From Candidatus Thiodiazotropha sp. (ex Monitilora ramsayi) (GTDB taxonomy: Bacteria > Pseudomonadota > Gammaproteobacteria > Chromatiales > Chromatiaceae), in contig JAHXIO010000011.1 in the NCBI GenBank assembly GCA_025655595.1, forward strand, positions 248,001 through 312,000: 64,000 bases of DNA, given 5' to 3'. A program made the translations under genes and the position numbers. Shown piece by piece: positions 15,570 to 23,976 of the stretch. The notes under the pieces are model-generated. The model was not told where the DNA came from. It searched no databases and saw only the letters and a program-made list of their open reading frames with translations. Position 1 is the first letter of the stretch. The number at the start of each line of letters is the position of its first letter.

Positions 15570-17644
15570 TACCCGTTTAGCTCTCTTCCGATTGCGGCCA
15601 AGTCGATCTCTTTCTCTTCCTGATTCACCACTGAACCAACATCCTGCTCGATGTCATCGAACATGTCGGATTGCATGAGGCCATGAATTACCTCATCCCA
15701 TCGCTGCTGACCCCAAATGTGGAGTTTGAGCGAGTATGCTGCGTGTGTTGAGTAAACGGCTGTATCGAGCCCCTCTTGCCTCACGCCAGCTTTTGGTTGC
15801 CAGATCAGCTTTCCCTGATGCTTCCGGCTGGGTGCTTTGACCTCACCAAGCAGTTGCTCGAAGAACTCGCGACCCACTCCCTTGTACCAGTGCATCCTGC
15901 CAGGGCCTGACCCAGTCAGGGTAATCCTGCCGTTCGGACCAATAAGCAAATCCTTGGCCTTATGCGTGCCGATCATATAGACCCGCAAGCCATGCTTCGC
16001 GGCCTGTGTCTTGCTCTTGTGATCCACCTTCCTGGGTAGAGTGAAAATCTCTTTATTGCCGTAATCTTGACTATGACCCTTGCCAGCCATAACCCCAAGA
16101 TGCTGGCGCTTTCTGACCCAGGCATAGACCTCCTCAGAAGTCTGGCCATCTGATGCGTCAATTGTGACTGCGCTCATTTTTACGGCGAAGCCTAGAGCAT
16201 GGCGGCGCGGAGTGAAAAGCAGCTTATCCAGCTCATCCCATACGGGGTCTTTCGGATCTGTCACCTTGCTCTTGGCGTAGATCTCACCCCAATAGACCAA
16301 CCACGATTCGTTGCCAGGGCCGTGAGCCCAGATCTCACAGGCAAAACGGTTATGCTGAACATCGACGCCAGCCGTTAGAATCCACGCCCGCTCTGGAACG
16401 GTGAGCTCTTCATAGCCCTCACCGCGCTCAATCAGTGTGTCTATTTCAGGCGCATCAGATGCATACTCGTATGTACGCCCAAGCTTCTGATTGACGAACT
16501 CAATTCGTCCTGACTCATCGCCCTGCTCGAAATCATGCTCAGCTTCGAGGTAGTCACGTACCACATCAGACAAGCTGGTCCCTGGCAAACAGGTATAAAG
16601 CTCGCTGAGCTCAGTAAAGCCTGCAATACCATGAAACGGTTTCGTAGGCTTCCACCCTGCGTTAGGGTCACCGGCCTCTACAGCACTGAATACTGTATCC
16701 CTGATGTTCCGCTGCCGCCTGTCATCATCCCAGTCAGACCGGCAATAAGGGCACCGATAAACTGCACTATCGGGGTCCGAGTATCCGTAGACCTCATGCC
16801 GCTCCCGTGTTATCTCGCCCGTTCCGCTATCAAAATCCGGCTCATCATCCTTGCCATCCCAGTAGACGTTCGCCCAGTCAAGAACATGGCTTTGGCCACA
16901 ATCGTGGCACACAATCGGGAGTTCGCGCGCATCACTGCGGCTGATGCGCTTTTCGATTTTTGAAATACTTTTCAGGGTTGGCGTGCCGCCAACAATCATG
17001 ATCGAGCCCGGATAGCGTTTTAAACGCTCATCCAACAGCCCCATCGCTGTACCCTGAGCTTTTACATCATCGCTGGTATCGTCAGGCTCCTCTACGACCC
17101 CGACACCCACCGATGAGGTGGACTTTACGTTACCGGGCGAGTTGGACCCGACCAGCTTAAGATAGCCCTGCGGGAATGACTTGAAGTCCCAGCGGTTCCC
17201 ACTCTTGCGGGAAACAGAAACATCTATGAGCTCATTGAGCTTTGGCGTCGTCTCAATGGTCGGCACCAGCTTCTCATCATGAAAGGCCTTACCGTCCTTC
17301 TCCTTCGCGAAAAGGATAATGATTGGGCACGGGTCAGTATCGGCACGCTTCCCGATGTAACCCACCAGAAAATAGGTCCACCCGATCTGCGCCGCCTTCT
17401 GCAGGTCGACCTCATGAACAACAGGGTCATCAAGCGCTGCCGCTACGCCGAGAAAATATGGCGTGTACCAAAAATCATATAACCCAGACAGATGAGCTCC
17501 CGCCTCAGGGAGATGGAACTCAGAGGTCAACCATTCAACCGTAGAGACAGGAACCTTAGGCTTGAACTTCTCCGCAGCCCACAACAAGAGCGCCGCTAAG
17601 TTTCTCCGCGTGGCGCTGAATTCCTCCGGCTGTAGCTCTAACAC
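15569..17644 (-). CDS. Terminase large subunit (lambda gpA family)
   Basis: 691 residues (lambda gpA 641). N-terminal ATPase with the GpA-type Walker A region QKAAQIGWTYF and acidic Walker B-like region SVGVGVVEEPDD; a zinc-ribbon pair CHDCG and CPYCRSDW; and the C-terminal nuclease with AGVDVQHNRFACEIWAHG. It cuts concatemers at cos and drives packaging. It overlaps the small-subunit gene by 89 bp. Confidence 0.93.
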   Translation of the reverse strand: MLELQPEEFSATRRNLAALLLWAAEKFKPKVPVSTVEWLTSEFHLPEAGAHLSGLYDFWYTPYFLGVAAALDDPVVHEVDLQKAAQIGWTYFLVGYIGKRADTDPCPIIILFAKEKDGKAFHDEKLVPTIETTPKLNELIDVSVSRKSGNRWDFKSFPQGYLKLVGSNSPGNVKSTSSVGVGVVEEPDDTSDDVKAQGTAMGLLDERLKRYPGSIMIVGGTPTLKSISKIEKRISRSDARELPIVCHDCGQSHVLDWANVYWDGKDDEPDFDSGTGEITRERHEVYGYSDPDSAVYRCPYCRSDWDDDRRQRNIRDTVFSAVEAGDPNAGWKPTKPFHGIAGFTELSELYTCLPGTSLSDVVRDYLEAEHDFEQGDESGRIEFVNQKLGRTYEYASDAPEIDTLIERGEGYEELTVPERAWILTAGVDVQHNRFACEIWAHGPGNESWLVYWGEIYAKSKVTDPKDPVWDELDKLLFTPRRHALGFAVKMSAVTIDASDGQTSEEVYAWVRKRQHLGVMAGKGHSQDYGNKEIFTLPRKVDHKSKTQAAKHGLRVYMIGTHKAKDLLIGPNGRITLTGSGPGRMHWYKGVGREFFEQLLGEVKAPSRKHQGKLIWQPKAGVRQEGLDTAVYSTHAAYSLKLHIWGQQRWDEVIHGLMQSDMFDDIEQDVGSVVNQEEKEIDLAAIGRELNG

Positions 17645-18080
17645 TCTTCTCCACCATGGCCCTATCTATCGAGATCCCGTGTTCCTGCTCAATCTCAATC
17701 ACGAGTTTCTCAGCGCCAGACGAATACTCTCGATTTGCGAGACCAGCCCATTCAGTCAAAGCACGCTCAGCATCTTTCGCCTCGATGATCTGACCAAGCC
17801 GCTCCTGATAATCGAGCCGTCCCAGCGCAGCTTTTACACGCGCCTCCTGCGTTCTCGCATCTGTCAAATCCTCTTGTCTGTCACCACCTCTACCACCCGC
17901 CACAGAGCGAAGGTGACGGATGTACGCGACCCGCAGGGTTTCCAGCGACGGTTTATCCTTCCATTCCAACTTGAGAGCCTTCAGCACCTCGCGAAGGTTG
18001 CGCTCCGACATGTCCAAATGTGCCGCCGCCTCTCGCTGTGTCAGCTGGGAGTCTGGCGTGTCATTCATATCGGCTACCAT
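17556..18080 (-). CDS. Terminase small subunit (Nu1-like)
   Basis: 174 residues from the ATG at 18080 (another ATG at 18068). The N terminus holds a winged-helix-type motif (QLTQREAAAHLDMSERNLREVL), as in Nu1, which binds cos; then a Gln/Arg/Ala helical part and LDYQERLGQIIEAKDAE. The open frame reaches back to 18269 but that part crosses a terminator hairpin and is unlikely to be translated. No strong ribosome site is seen at either start. Confidence 0.8.
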   Translation of the reverse strand: MVADMNDTPDSQLTQREAAAHLDMSERNLREVLKALKLEWKDKPSLETLRVAYIRHLRSVAGGRGGDRQEDLTDARTQEARVKAALGRLDYQERLGQIIEAKDAERALTEWAGLANREYSSGAEKLVIEIEQEHGISIDRAMVEKSVRATAGGIQRHAEKLSGALVVGCGEVQA

Positions 18081-18234
18081 GGATAGGAAGCGGAACCCCC
18101 TATAGCGTGAGATATCTGTGAAAAGATCGCGCGCCTTTCGACCCGTGTAGAACCCCTCCCCTGGGAAGGACCCAAAAATATCGGGCTGCTGCTGGGGGTG
18201 GCTGGCTTTAGGTTCATTGCATTGATCAGGCAAT

Positions 18235-18266
18235 AAAAAACCCGCCAACCGTTGCCGGTGCGGGTT
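18235..18266 (-). terminator. Rho-independent terminator upstream of terminase
   Basis: Stem CCCGC/GCGGG with inner stem ACCG/CGGT (18241-18264), followed on the minus strand by six Ts (18235-18240). It lies between the SRAP-like gene and the terminase genes, where a late-gene terminator controlled by antitermination is expected. Confidence 0.8.
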
Positions 18267-18377
18267 CATCTTGAAGTCACTTTTGTGAAGTTAGCAGGAA
18301 TTTAGTAGATATTGGTCAACCAGTCAAGCGCAAATAGTGACCGAGAACAAAAAACATACTGCCTATCATTATCACGG

Positions 18378-18791
18378 TCAGCCGCCAGCAATGATTCTCG
18401 GCCAGCGATCATGTATCGCATTGTCCAATTCAGGAGTAATAGTGACCACGTAGACTCGTCGTTCCTGTTCCCACGTAGCCACCAAGCCCTGAATAAATTT
18501 TCCATGAGTCACATCGGACCAGTGACTGACTCCCTCCATGTCCTTTTCCATGAATTGCAGGATATCTAACTTGACTGAGATCTTTTGCCATTTATCCCAG
18601 CGACCCTCAAGGATTGACTCATGTCTGGCCCAGCCGCCAAGCGGTAACCTCCCAGGCTGATTTTGACGCCGACCCCATGGCAACAGCTCAACCCTACCAC
18701 CCCGCATCTTGACAGGCAGGCGAGCATGAGGATTCGGGAAGTAGGTACGAACCTCCTCGCCATCGATCTGATAAAAGACACCACCACACAT
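18378..18791 (-). CDS. Compact SRAP-domain (HMCES/YedK-like) phage protein
   Basis: 137 residues starting MCGGVFYQ, so Cys2 would be exposed after Met removal as in SRAP proteins, which crosslink to abasic sites in single-stranded DNA. Other family echoes: LLPWGRR (usual WG motif), GWARHES (usual NARxET, here with Trp for Asn), and IHDRWPRI near the C terminus (usual HxRMP). It is much shorter than typical SRAP proteins (about 200-220) and lacks a clear GFYEW segment. Lies in the early-to-late transition next to the Q-like gene. Role: protecting replicating DNA, inferred. Confidence 0.7.
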   Translation of the reverse strand: MCGGVFYQIDGEEVRTYFPNPHARLPVKMRGGRVELLPWGRRQNQPGRLPLGGWARHESILEGRWDKWQKISVKLDILQFMEKDMEGVSHWSDVTHGKFIQGLVATWEQERRVYVVTITPELDNAIHDRWPRIIAGG

Positions 18792-18828
18792 GTACTAATT
18801 CTAGCGCCTGACCGTACTGATGTGTCCA

Positions 18829-19206
18829 CTAAGATTGTATCGTTTCATCTTGATTGATTATCGTGGCCACCATGACCTCACCTGTTAACCTCATATCGCG
18901 ACACTTTGCCCGGCTCTGCTGCAGGGTTTCGCTGATACTTCTCTCAGAGTGTTCGAGATAGTAGTACAGCTTCAGGACGGCAAACACATCACTATTCATC
19001 ATCTTCACCTTACAGAGCACACGATCAACCTTATCAGCCAACTCATCCTCAGGGATGATCTGCTGTACCCCGTGTTCTACAAGATGGGAGGCCTTGGACG
19101 AATAACCAAGCCCCTCGCCATTGATAGACCTTAAGTGCTCCCCCCACTGAAGCAGTAGATCCCGCGTCGGGTTAAGCCATTCGTCATGCTGCTGAATTGA
19201 TGCCAT
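18829..19206 (-). CDS. Phage antiterminator Q-like protein
   Basis: 125 residues with the sigma-region-4-like pattern seen in Q-type late antiterminators: LLLQWGEHLRS, a GLGYSSKA turn, ELADKVDRVLCKVK, then a C-terminal helix-turn-helix around FAVLKLYYYLEHSERSISE. Position fits: downstream of replication genes and upstream of a terminator and the late operon. It overlaps the 104-residue gene by 23 bp. A Q role is inferred. Confidence 0.65.
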   Translation of the reverse strand: MASIQQHDEWLNPTRDLLLQWGEHLRSINGEGLGYSSKASHLVEHGVQQIIPEDELADKVDRVLCKVKMMNSDVFAVLKLYYYLEHSERSISETLQQSRAKCRDMRLTGEVMVATIINQDETIQS

Positions 19207-19498
19207 CTAGCTTTTTCCTCAAATGATCTTCACAACACCGTTTTGCTAAATCGATATCGTCGTATGTCCCCAGGCTTACCCGTTTGGTGGGCAGCGCCTG
19301 ACCTATCTGGTATGTCACTCTCACCTCAACGCCTTTCGGCGGTACTGTTCCATTACCTCGAACCCACTTGATATAGTCACTCCAGTAATCGAGCTCAGGC
19401 CCCCAAGCTGTAAACTTCCACCCACCACATCGACTGGCCGATATCTGATACCCTTGATCTGAGACAAGGTAATAGTTATCTGGTCGCCTCCACTCCAT
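19184..19498 (-). CDS. Hypothetical phage protein
   Basis: 104 residues, beta-rich start (YYLVSDQGYQISASRCGGWKF) with several Trp, then GQALPTKRVSLGTYDDIDLA and a helical tail. It lies between the 9-bp repeat array and the Q-like gene and probably shares its mRNA with both. No family recognised. Confidence 0.6.
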   Translation of the reverse strand: MEWRRPDNYYLVSDQGYQISASRCGGWKFTAWGPELDYWSDYIKWVRGNGTVPPKGVEVRVTYQIGQALPTKRVSLGTYDDIDLAKRCCEDHLRKKLDGINSAA

Positions 19499-19759
19499 TT
19501 GCTAACCTTGCCAACCTCGACTGCTTAGGTTGGCAATATCTAAGCGCCTGAATTTAAAACTGTTAACTAACGTTGCTAACGTTGCTAACCCCTTATACGC
19601 CTGTAGAGATCCCCGAGAGTTTTCTATGTCGTGTATCACTGGCATCCCATTACGTGCGTATATACCCGTTGGCAACGTTAGCAACGTTAGCAACGGCCTT
19701 GTGTAGCGCGGGTTTCCCGGTTGCTAACCTCAATGACCAAGGTTGGCAAGGTTGGCAAA
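19499..19759. repeat. Array of 9-bp repeats with inverted arms, candidate phage replication origin
   Basis: About eleven copies of a degenerate 9-mer (GTTGGCAAG / GTTAGCAAC and complements) fill this gene-free stretch. Direct pairs lie at 19571-19589 (CGTTGCTAA units), 19677-19695 and 19739-19759. The first two pairs form a perfect 19-bp inverted repeat with an 87-bp spacer. Further copies are at 19499-19517, 19526-19536 and 19719-19729. The array is directly downstream of the helicase gene. Iteron-like arrays next to replication genes often serve as origins. Confidence 0.7.
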
Positions 19760-19771
19760 TTTCAAGGCGTT

Positions 19772-21235
19772 TCATGCTATTTCACCTGGAAACGGATCAT
19801 CGTCATCATCAGCCTTCGGCCTAACGTAGATCCATTGCTGCCTTTTTTTGTCGATCTTCATTGGGTCAGGCAAAAGCTTTCTGTTTTTCACCCACCCCAG
19901 CGACTTCATAATGGGCGCCAGGCGATTCTGGTGAGCTCTCTGAATGTGAGCTGCGTCCAAGGCGATGGCCTCAGTCAGCAAAATGTATGATGAGAAATAC
20001 TGCGCGGTGTTGGTCGAGAGAAACTCCATGAGCCGGTCCTCCCAAGGGTCACGCTGCAACCTGCTGTCTTGTTGTTCCTCGACAAGCTTGCGCTGAGCGT
20101 CATCAAACACCCACCAGGTCTGGCCATCGTTAAAGCGAACCATCGCTTCCGCCCACAACTGATCACGATGCTCAGTGAGCCACTCGGTATCGACATCACG
20201 ACACTTCACCGGCCAATACCGCCGGTTTCCTGAGTAATCCTTGAGATACTCATCCTGATTGGTGGTGCCGATGAAAATCGTTTGCCTCGGGAAGTCCTGA
20301 GCATTGTGCCCATAACTCGGCCTGTATCTATCGCGACGCTGAGAGAAGAACGCTTTCGCTGCCGTGGTCTCGGCTTTGTTGAAGCTATCCAGCTCAGCGA
20401 GCTCAGCGCCCCAGACGCCCTGGATCATCTGATAGCCATCCTTGTCACCAATCGGCAATGGGGCATCAGAAAACCAGTCTCCGAACAGTATGGCTACCGC
20501 CGTCGACTTACCCCTGCCCTGCTCACCCTCCAGGATGAGGACATTGTCCATCTTGCAGCCAGGACGCATCACGCGAGCCACAGCGCCAATGAGAAACTTC
20601 TCACCAACTACAGCGAGGTAATCCCTGTTATCAGCCGCATCAAAGGCCGACCTCAACCAGCCCAGCAGCCTAGGCTTTTTGTCCCAGCGAAGCTTTTCAA
20701 GATATTCGCGCACCGGATGAAAGCGGTGACGTTGTGACGCTATCAGAATGGCGTCGACGATTTCAGTCCTCGGTGGTGGCTGCATCCGGTAGCTACGGTG
20801 AAACCAAGCCCTAAGTCGTGCCGCATCAGCATCGGTCCATTCCCCCGCCTGCGACTGTAGCGGTGGATCTTGCCTCATGATGATGCGATATGAGAAATCA
20901 CAGTATGCGAGCACACCATTCCAGCGAAAATCATTCAGCAGAATCGTTTCAAGGTTTGCTAAGTGTTGCTTAATCACACCACCCTCAGTCCTGTCTAGAC
21001 CGCGAAACCACGGCTGCTTCTTGAGGTCTTTCGCGCCCTCACCCTCATAGACTTCAAGCGGCGGCTGCTCATGTTCCTCGGGAAACAATTCACTGTCATT
21101 TTCTTCTGGAGGGTCTTCTACCCCTTTAAAACTGCGTTGCGCCTGCTCTATGGCGGCGTTGATTTGTTGATTAACAGCATCGAGCCCCGCAAGCTGGTGG
21201 AGATCATTGAAATCTGTGGGAGCCTTACCCGTCAT
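19772..21235 (-). CDS. VapE-type replicative helicase (DUF5906-like)
   Basis: 487 residues. The VapE/D5-like P-loop ATPase has Walker A GEQGRGKST, Walker B region WGAELAELDS, a sensor with IFIGTTNQDEYL, and the arginine region SGNRRYWPV. The N-terminal 150 residues carry no obvious primase motif and the C terminus ends in an acidic DDDDDP tract. Proteins of this class unwind DNA at phage or satellite origins. It overlaps the primase gene by 4 bp and precedes the repeat array. A truncated paralogue is at 35149. Confidence 0.85.
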   Translation of the reverse strand: MTGKAPTDFNDLHQLAGLDAVNQQINAAIEQAQRSFKGVEDPPEENDSELFPEEHEQPPLEVYEGEGAKDLKKQPWFRGLDRTEGGVIKQHLANLETILLNDFRWNGVLAYCDFSYRIIMRQDPPLQSQAGEWTDADAARLRAWFHRSYRMQPPPRTEIVDAILIASQRHRFHPVREYLEKLRWDKKPRLLGWLRSAFDAADNRDYLAVVGEKFLIGAVARVMRPGCKMDNVLILEGEQGRGKSTAVAILFGDWFSDAPLPIGDKDGYQMIQGVWGAELAELDSFNKAETTAAKAFFSQRRDRYRPSYGHNAQDFPRQTIFIGTTNQDEYLKDYSGNRRYWPVKCRDVDTEWLTEHRDQLWAEAMVRFNDGQTWWVFDDAQRKLVEEQQDSRLQRDPWEDRLMEFLSTNTAQYFSSYILLTEAIALDAAHIQRAHQNRLAPIMKSLGWVKNRKLLPDPMKIDKKRQQWIYVRPKADDDDDPFPGEIA

Positions 21236-22344
21236 ACGGCGGCCCCTTCTGCGATGCCTGAGAAATCCGGGAAGACGGCAACACCTTGCGTAATCTTTGC
21301 CGCCTCCTCTGCCTTCTTCCGCCCTGCGTTCTTCTTGTTCTCTTGATCATCATCACCGCAGAAGATGAGCTCAGAGTCTGGATATACCCCTCTAAAAGCT
21401 GCCGCTACCGTCGGCATATTGCCTGAATCAAAAGTCACAACAACCGGGCGCTTCGTTGCCTGCAGAATCGAGGACGATGTTGCGTATCCCTCGGCAAACT
21501 GTATTCGTGATGGATCAGAGGCTATAAGGGGTCCGTCTGTCGACGGACGTTGTTCTGATGGTGTGCCGTCTGGTGGCTCGCAAATATGAAACAGCCCCTG
21601 CTTACGCCCGAATTTTGGAAATGTCTTTTTACCGCTGGAGAATATGAACTGAAAATTGTGCAGATTGCCGTCCAGGTCCCGCATAGGGATCGCTATCGTG
21701 TCGCGCTTGATGTACCTGAATGAGATCTGCTCGATGTCTATCTGGTCGTTTTTCTTCCTATCAAAGAAGTCACTGATTTCACCCCGATCTGTGACCAGGT
21801 CTATCTGTTCGTTTTGTATGTCAGTGATCCAGAGAAAGGCCCTTGGGGTGAAGTAGATCCCATATGCCATTACCTTCTTAGTCTGTAGATATTGAGAGAC
21901 GCCGGAGTCATCAAGAATGCGTTCATCCAGTAAACGCTGCGCTGCCAGCGCAACCCTTTCGTGCCAAGCTGCCAACTCCCTCTCATCACGCTCGATCGCT
22001 TCAGCCCTGGCCTTACGTCTCGCTTCAGCCTCTTTCTTGCGAGCTAGGCGTTCCTCCTTTGATAGTTCACCGAACTTGAACTCATAACCAGCATTGCGGG
22101 CTTCGTTGATCAGACTACCAATGCCAAAACCAGATTTATTAAATGACTTCCAGACCGAGCGCGCGTCTTTCATGTTGTACTTATCTGATCGGCTACTCCA
22201 GTCATCCCATACGCTGAAACCGTCCTCTCCGAACTCATCCTTGATCGCCATACCCATCTGAATCCAGATCTCACGATCATCATAATCAACAACCGACAAA
22301 GCGCCTTCTACATCGTCGAGTGTTAGTTGTTCTCTTTCTTGCAT
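21232..22344 (-). CDS. Phage primase with PriCT-2-like and Toprim domains
   Basis: 370 residues. Residues 10-85 resemble a PriCT-type domain (REIWIQMGMAIKDEFGEDGF, then YNMKDARSVWKSF). A charged helix spans residues 95-140. The C-terminal Toprim part has IQFAEGYATSSSILQATKRPV (catalytic Glu region), VVTFDSGNM and the acidic ELIFCGDDDQ. It makes primers for phage replication together with the helicase it overlaps (ATGA). The 126 bp upstream is AT-rich and gene-free. Confidence 0.85.
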   Translation of the reverse strand: MQEREQLTLDDVEGALSVVDYDDREIWIQMGMAIKDEFGEDGFSVWDDWSSRSDKYNMKDARSVWKSFNKSGFGIGSLINEARNAGYEFKFGELSKEERLARKKEAEARRKARAEAIERDERELAAWHERVALAAQRLLDERILDDSGVSQYLQTKKVMAYGIYFTPRAFLWITDIQNEQIDLVTDRGEISDFFDRKKNDQIDIEQISFRYIKRDTIAIPMRDLDGNLHNFQFIFSSGKKTFPKFGRKQGLFHICEPPDGTPSEQRPSTDGPLIASDPSRIQFAEGYATSSSILQATKRPVVVTFDSGNMPTVAAAFRGVYPDSELIFCGDDDQENKKNAGRKKAEEAAKITQGVAVFPDFSGIAEGAAV

Positions 22345-22471
22345 ACTTACTGCTATCGCCCGTCGTTATTGAATCAATCAATTTCAAACAAATTTTGAAT
22401 TGTCCGGCCAAGTAATTAATTAGAGACCTCTCACCCCCTCTCTTTGCTGCCCTTCAAAAAAGCCTAGCATT

Positions 22472-22756
22472 TCAATAACCCTCAAACTTTGGCTGCTCTA
22501 GTACGCTGTTGCACAGTCTCGACACATCATCAAACTCCCCGGCAATCGCATATATTTCCCTGATCACCCCGACCAGCTGGCGTATATCCTCGCGCTTATC
22601 ATCCAGCAACCATTCATAGTCAGCCGAGCCCACCTCAACTCCAGTGGCTAAATCAATCGACCTAATGGGTGCAGATTGACCGTGGTTCCCTATCTGGCAA
22701 GCCTCAACACCCGCCAGGTCAGCGTATGATTTACCGCAATCACAAATATGATTCAC
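22472..22756 (-). CDS. Hypothetical early phage protein
   Basis: 94 residues with a Cys/His-rich start (ICDCGKSYADLAGVEAC) that could bind zinc, followed by helices (REDIRQLVGVIREIYAI). It overlaps the upstream gene by 4 bp. Function unknown. Confidence 0.6.
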   Translation of the reverse strand: MNHICDCGKSYADLAGVEACQIGNHGQSAPIRSIDLATGVEVGSADYEWLLDDKREDIRQLVGVIREIYAIAGEFDDVSRLCNSVLEQPKFEGY

Positions 22757-23070
22757 CGCTCACTTCCTCCTGTGCCGCTAGGTCGCCAACAGACCGGAGT
22801 GCCAGCAATCCCTTTCCATACCCAACCGCCGCCATTGAAGTCTGTCCAGTACGCCTTGCACACCTGTTGCCATTTATCCTTTTCCCCGTCACCTGCGAAG
22901 TAGTAATTTAAATGCCTAAATAGAATCTCTATCTCAGACCCGTCCGTTGGGGCGTTATGCATTAACTGAAAACCCTCAGGCATGGTTAATACAGGACAGC
23001 CTTTATAGTGCTGACCTATACATCCGCATCGAGGACACGTTTTAGGTATTTCTTTAGCTGTCGCGCCCAT
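22753..23070 (-). CDS. Zinc-finger and DUF551-like early phage protein
   Basis: 105 residues from the ATG at 23070, three bases past the upstream stop. The N-terminal CPRCGCIGQHYKGC looks like a zinc finger. The rest (NAPTDGSEIEILFRHLNYYF ... GGWVWKG) resembles the short DUF551-type module found in many phage early regions. Function unknown. Confidence 0.6.
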   Translation of the reverse strand: MGATAKEIPKTCPRCGCIGQHYKGCPVLTMPEGFQLMHNAPTDGSEIEILFRHLNYYFAGDGEKDKWQQVCKAYWTDFNGGGWVWKGIAGTPVCWRPSGTGGSER

Positions 23071-23072
23071 AT

Positions 23073-23408
23073 TCACAGACGAACACCAGGACACTCAGGA
23101 TCGAGGTCGGCAAGTTTGTCCATCAACTCATTAAAGCGGCGCTTGTGATGCGCCATCTTTGGCGACACCTCTTCAGCCAGAGAGTGGCCGCAGTCATAGG
23201 CGTCTTTCTCTCTGTGATATGCCTGATAGTGATCCGAGGCAGCCAACTTAAGCGCGGGAATCGTTAAGGTTTTATCCACGAATTCACCAAGCCCCCCGCT
23301 CTCCTTTTTCTCTTCCGGGTAGCACAACGGACAATCAACGATCGGACCTTTATTGTCTGTCTCAACACGACCATCACCCTTACAAAGTTCGCAGTTACCC
23401 TCTGGCAT
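23073..23408 (-). CDS. Zinc-ribbon early phage protein
   Basis: 111 residues from the ATG at 23408. CELCKGDGRVETDNKG and CPLCYPEEKK form a two-CxxC zinc ribbon like a DnaJ-type finger; the rest is charged helix. The frame can extend to 23420. It overlaps the upstream gene by 14 bp. Confidence 0.6.
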   Translation of the reverse strand: MPEGNCELCKGDGRVETDNKGPIVDCPLCYPEEKKESGGLGEFVDKTLTIPALKLAASDHYQAYHREKDAYDCGHSLAEEVSPKMAHHKRRFNELMDKLADLDPECPGVRL

Positions 23409-23595
23409 CAAGACCTCCATTCATGCGCTTAGAATGACTTGCGGCGATATCTTCACCGCCCTTGACCGAGCTAACAGACTTTGCGGACCGTATCCATTCA
23501 TCACCAGCCCAAACGAAAGTCATATTTCTCAACCCGATCTTGTAATAGCTGCCATTAAGAAAATATCTGGCGTCTTTCGGTAATTGCGTGGTCAT
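23395..23595 (-). CDS. Hypothetical small early phage protein
   Basis: 66 residues with YFLNGSYYKIGLRNMTFVW, a short beta-rich unit, then a polar tail. GAGGG precedes the ATG closely and the start overlaps the stop of the upstream gene by 4 bp. No family recognised. Confidence 0.5.
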   Translation of the reverse strand: MTTQLPKDARYFLNGSYYKIGLRNMTFVWAGDEWIRSAKSVSSVKGGEDIAASHSKRMNGGLDARG

Positions 23596-23780
23596 CCCTC
23601 ATCAAACCCCTTACACCAGTTCTTTCCAGGCTGCAGACGTAGGCGACAGGGAATCGATTCCCCCATGTCCCAGTTCTTGCACGCCAAGCAAGCCCGCTCT
23701 CTGTATATTTCACCGCGCTGCAATCGCTCGATAACCCGCAACGGATCTCCATAAAAATATTGAGGCAACACCTCAGACAC
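23592..23780 (-). CDS. Small Cys-rich early phage protein
   Basis: 62 residues with three Cys around RACLACKNWDMGESIPCRL and one in KNWCKGFDEG, a likely metal-binding site. It overlaps both neighbours by a few bases in a translationally coupled chain. Function unknown. Confidence 0.55.
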   Translation of the reverse strand: MSEVLPQYFYGDPLRVIERLQRGEIYRERACLACKNWDMGESIPCRLRLQPGKNWCKGFDEG

Positions 23781-23976
23781 GATTTACCTCCCTATCAAGT
23801 ACCAGATCATGAGGGCTCGCAAATTGGTTAATCTGCCCATCAGGCCCCCAAGTACAAGCCCGCCACCAACCATCACCACCCAGCCAGGCCCCGATAATCT
23901 CCTTGTCAGACTGTTCCCATATATGCACCGGCAGACCATTACGAGTCTGCGCGTATTCAGGAGCCGCCATACTCAA
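23773..23976 (-). CDS. Hypothetical small early phage protein
   Basis: 67 residues, Trp-rich (VHIWEQSDKEIIGAWLGGDGWW), overlapping the next gene by 8 bp and the previous by 4 bp. Function unknown. Confidence 0.5.
   Translation of the reverse strand: MSMAAPEYAQTRNGLPVHIWEQSDKEIIGAWLGGDGWWRACTWGPDGQINQFASPHDLVLDREVNRV

Noticed and set aside
19499-19759. CRISPR array
   Set aside because: Units are 9 bp, partly inverted, with no regular spacers and no cas genes.
19502-19824. Small frames with LTLLTL, ATLATLAT and GWQGWQ repeats
   Set aside because: The peptide repeats are just translations of the 9-bp DNA repeats.
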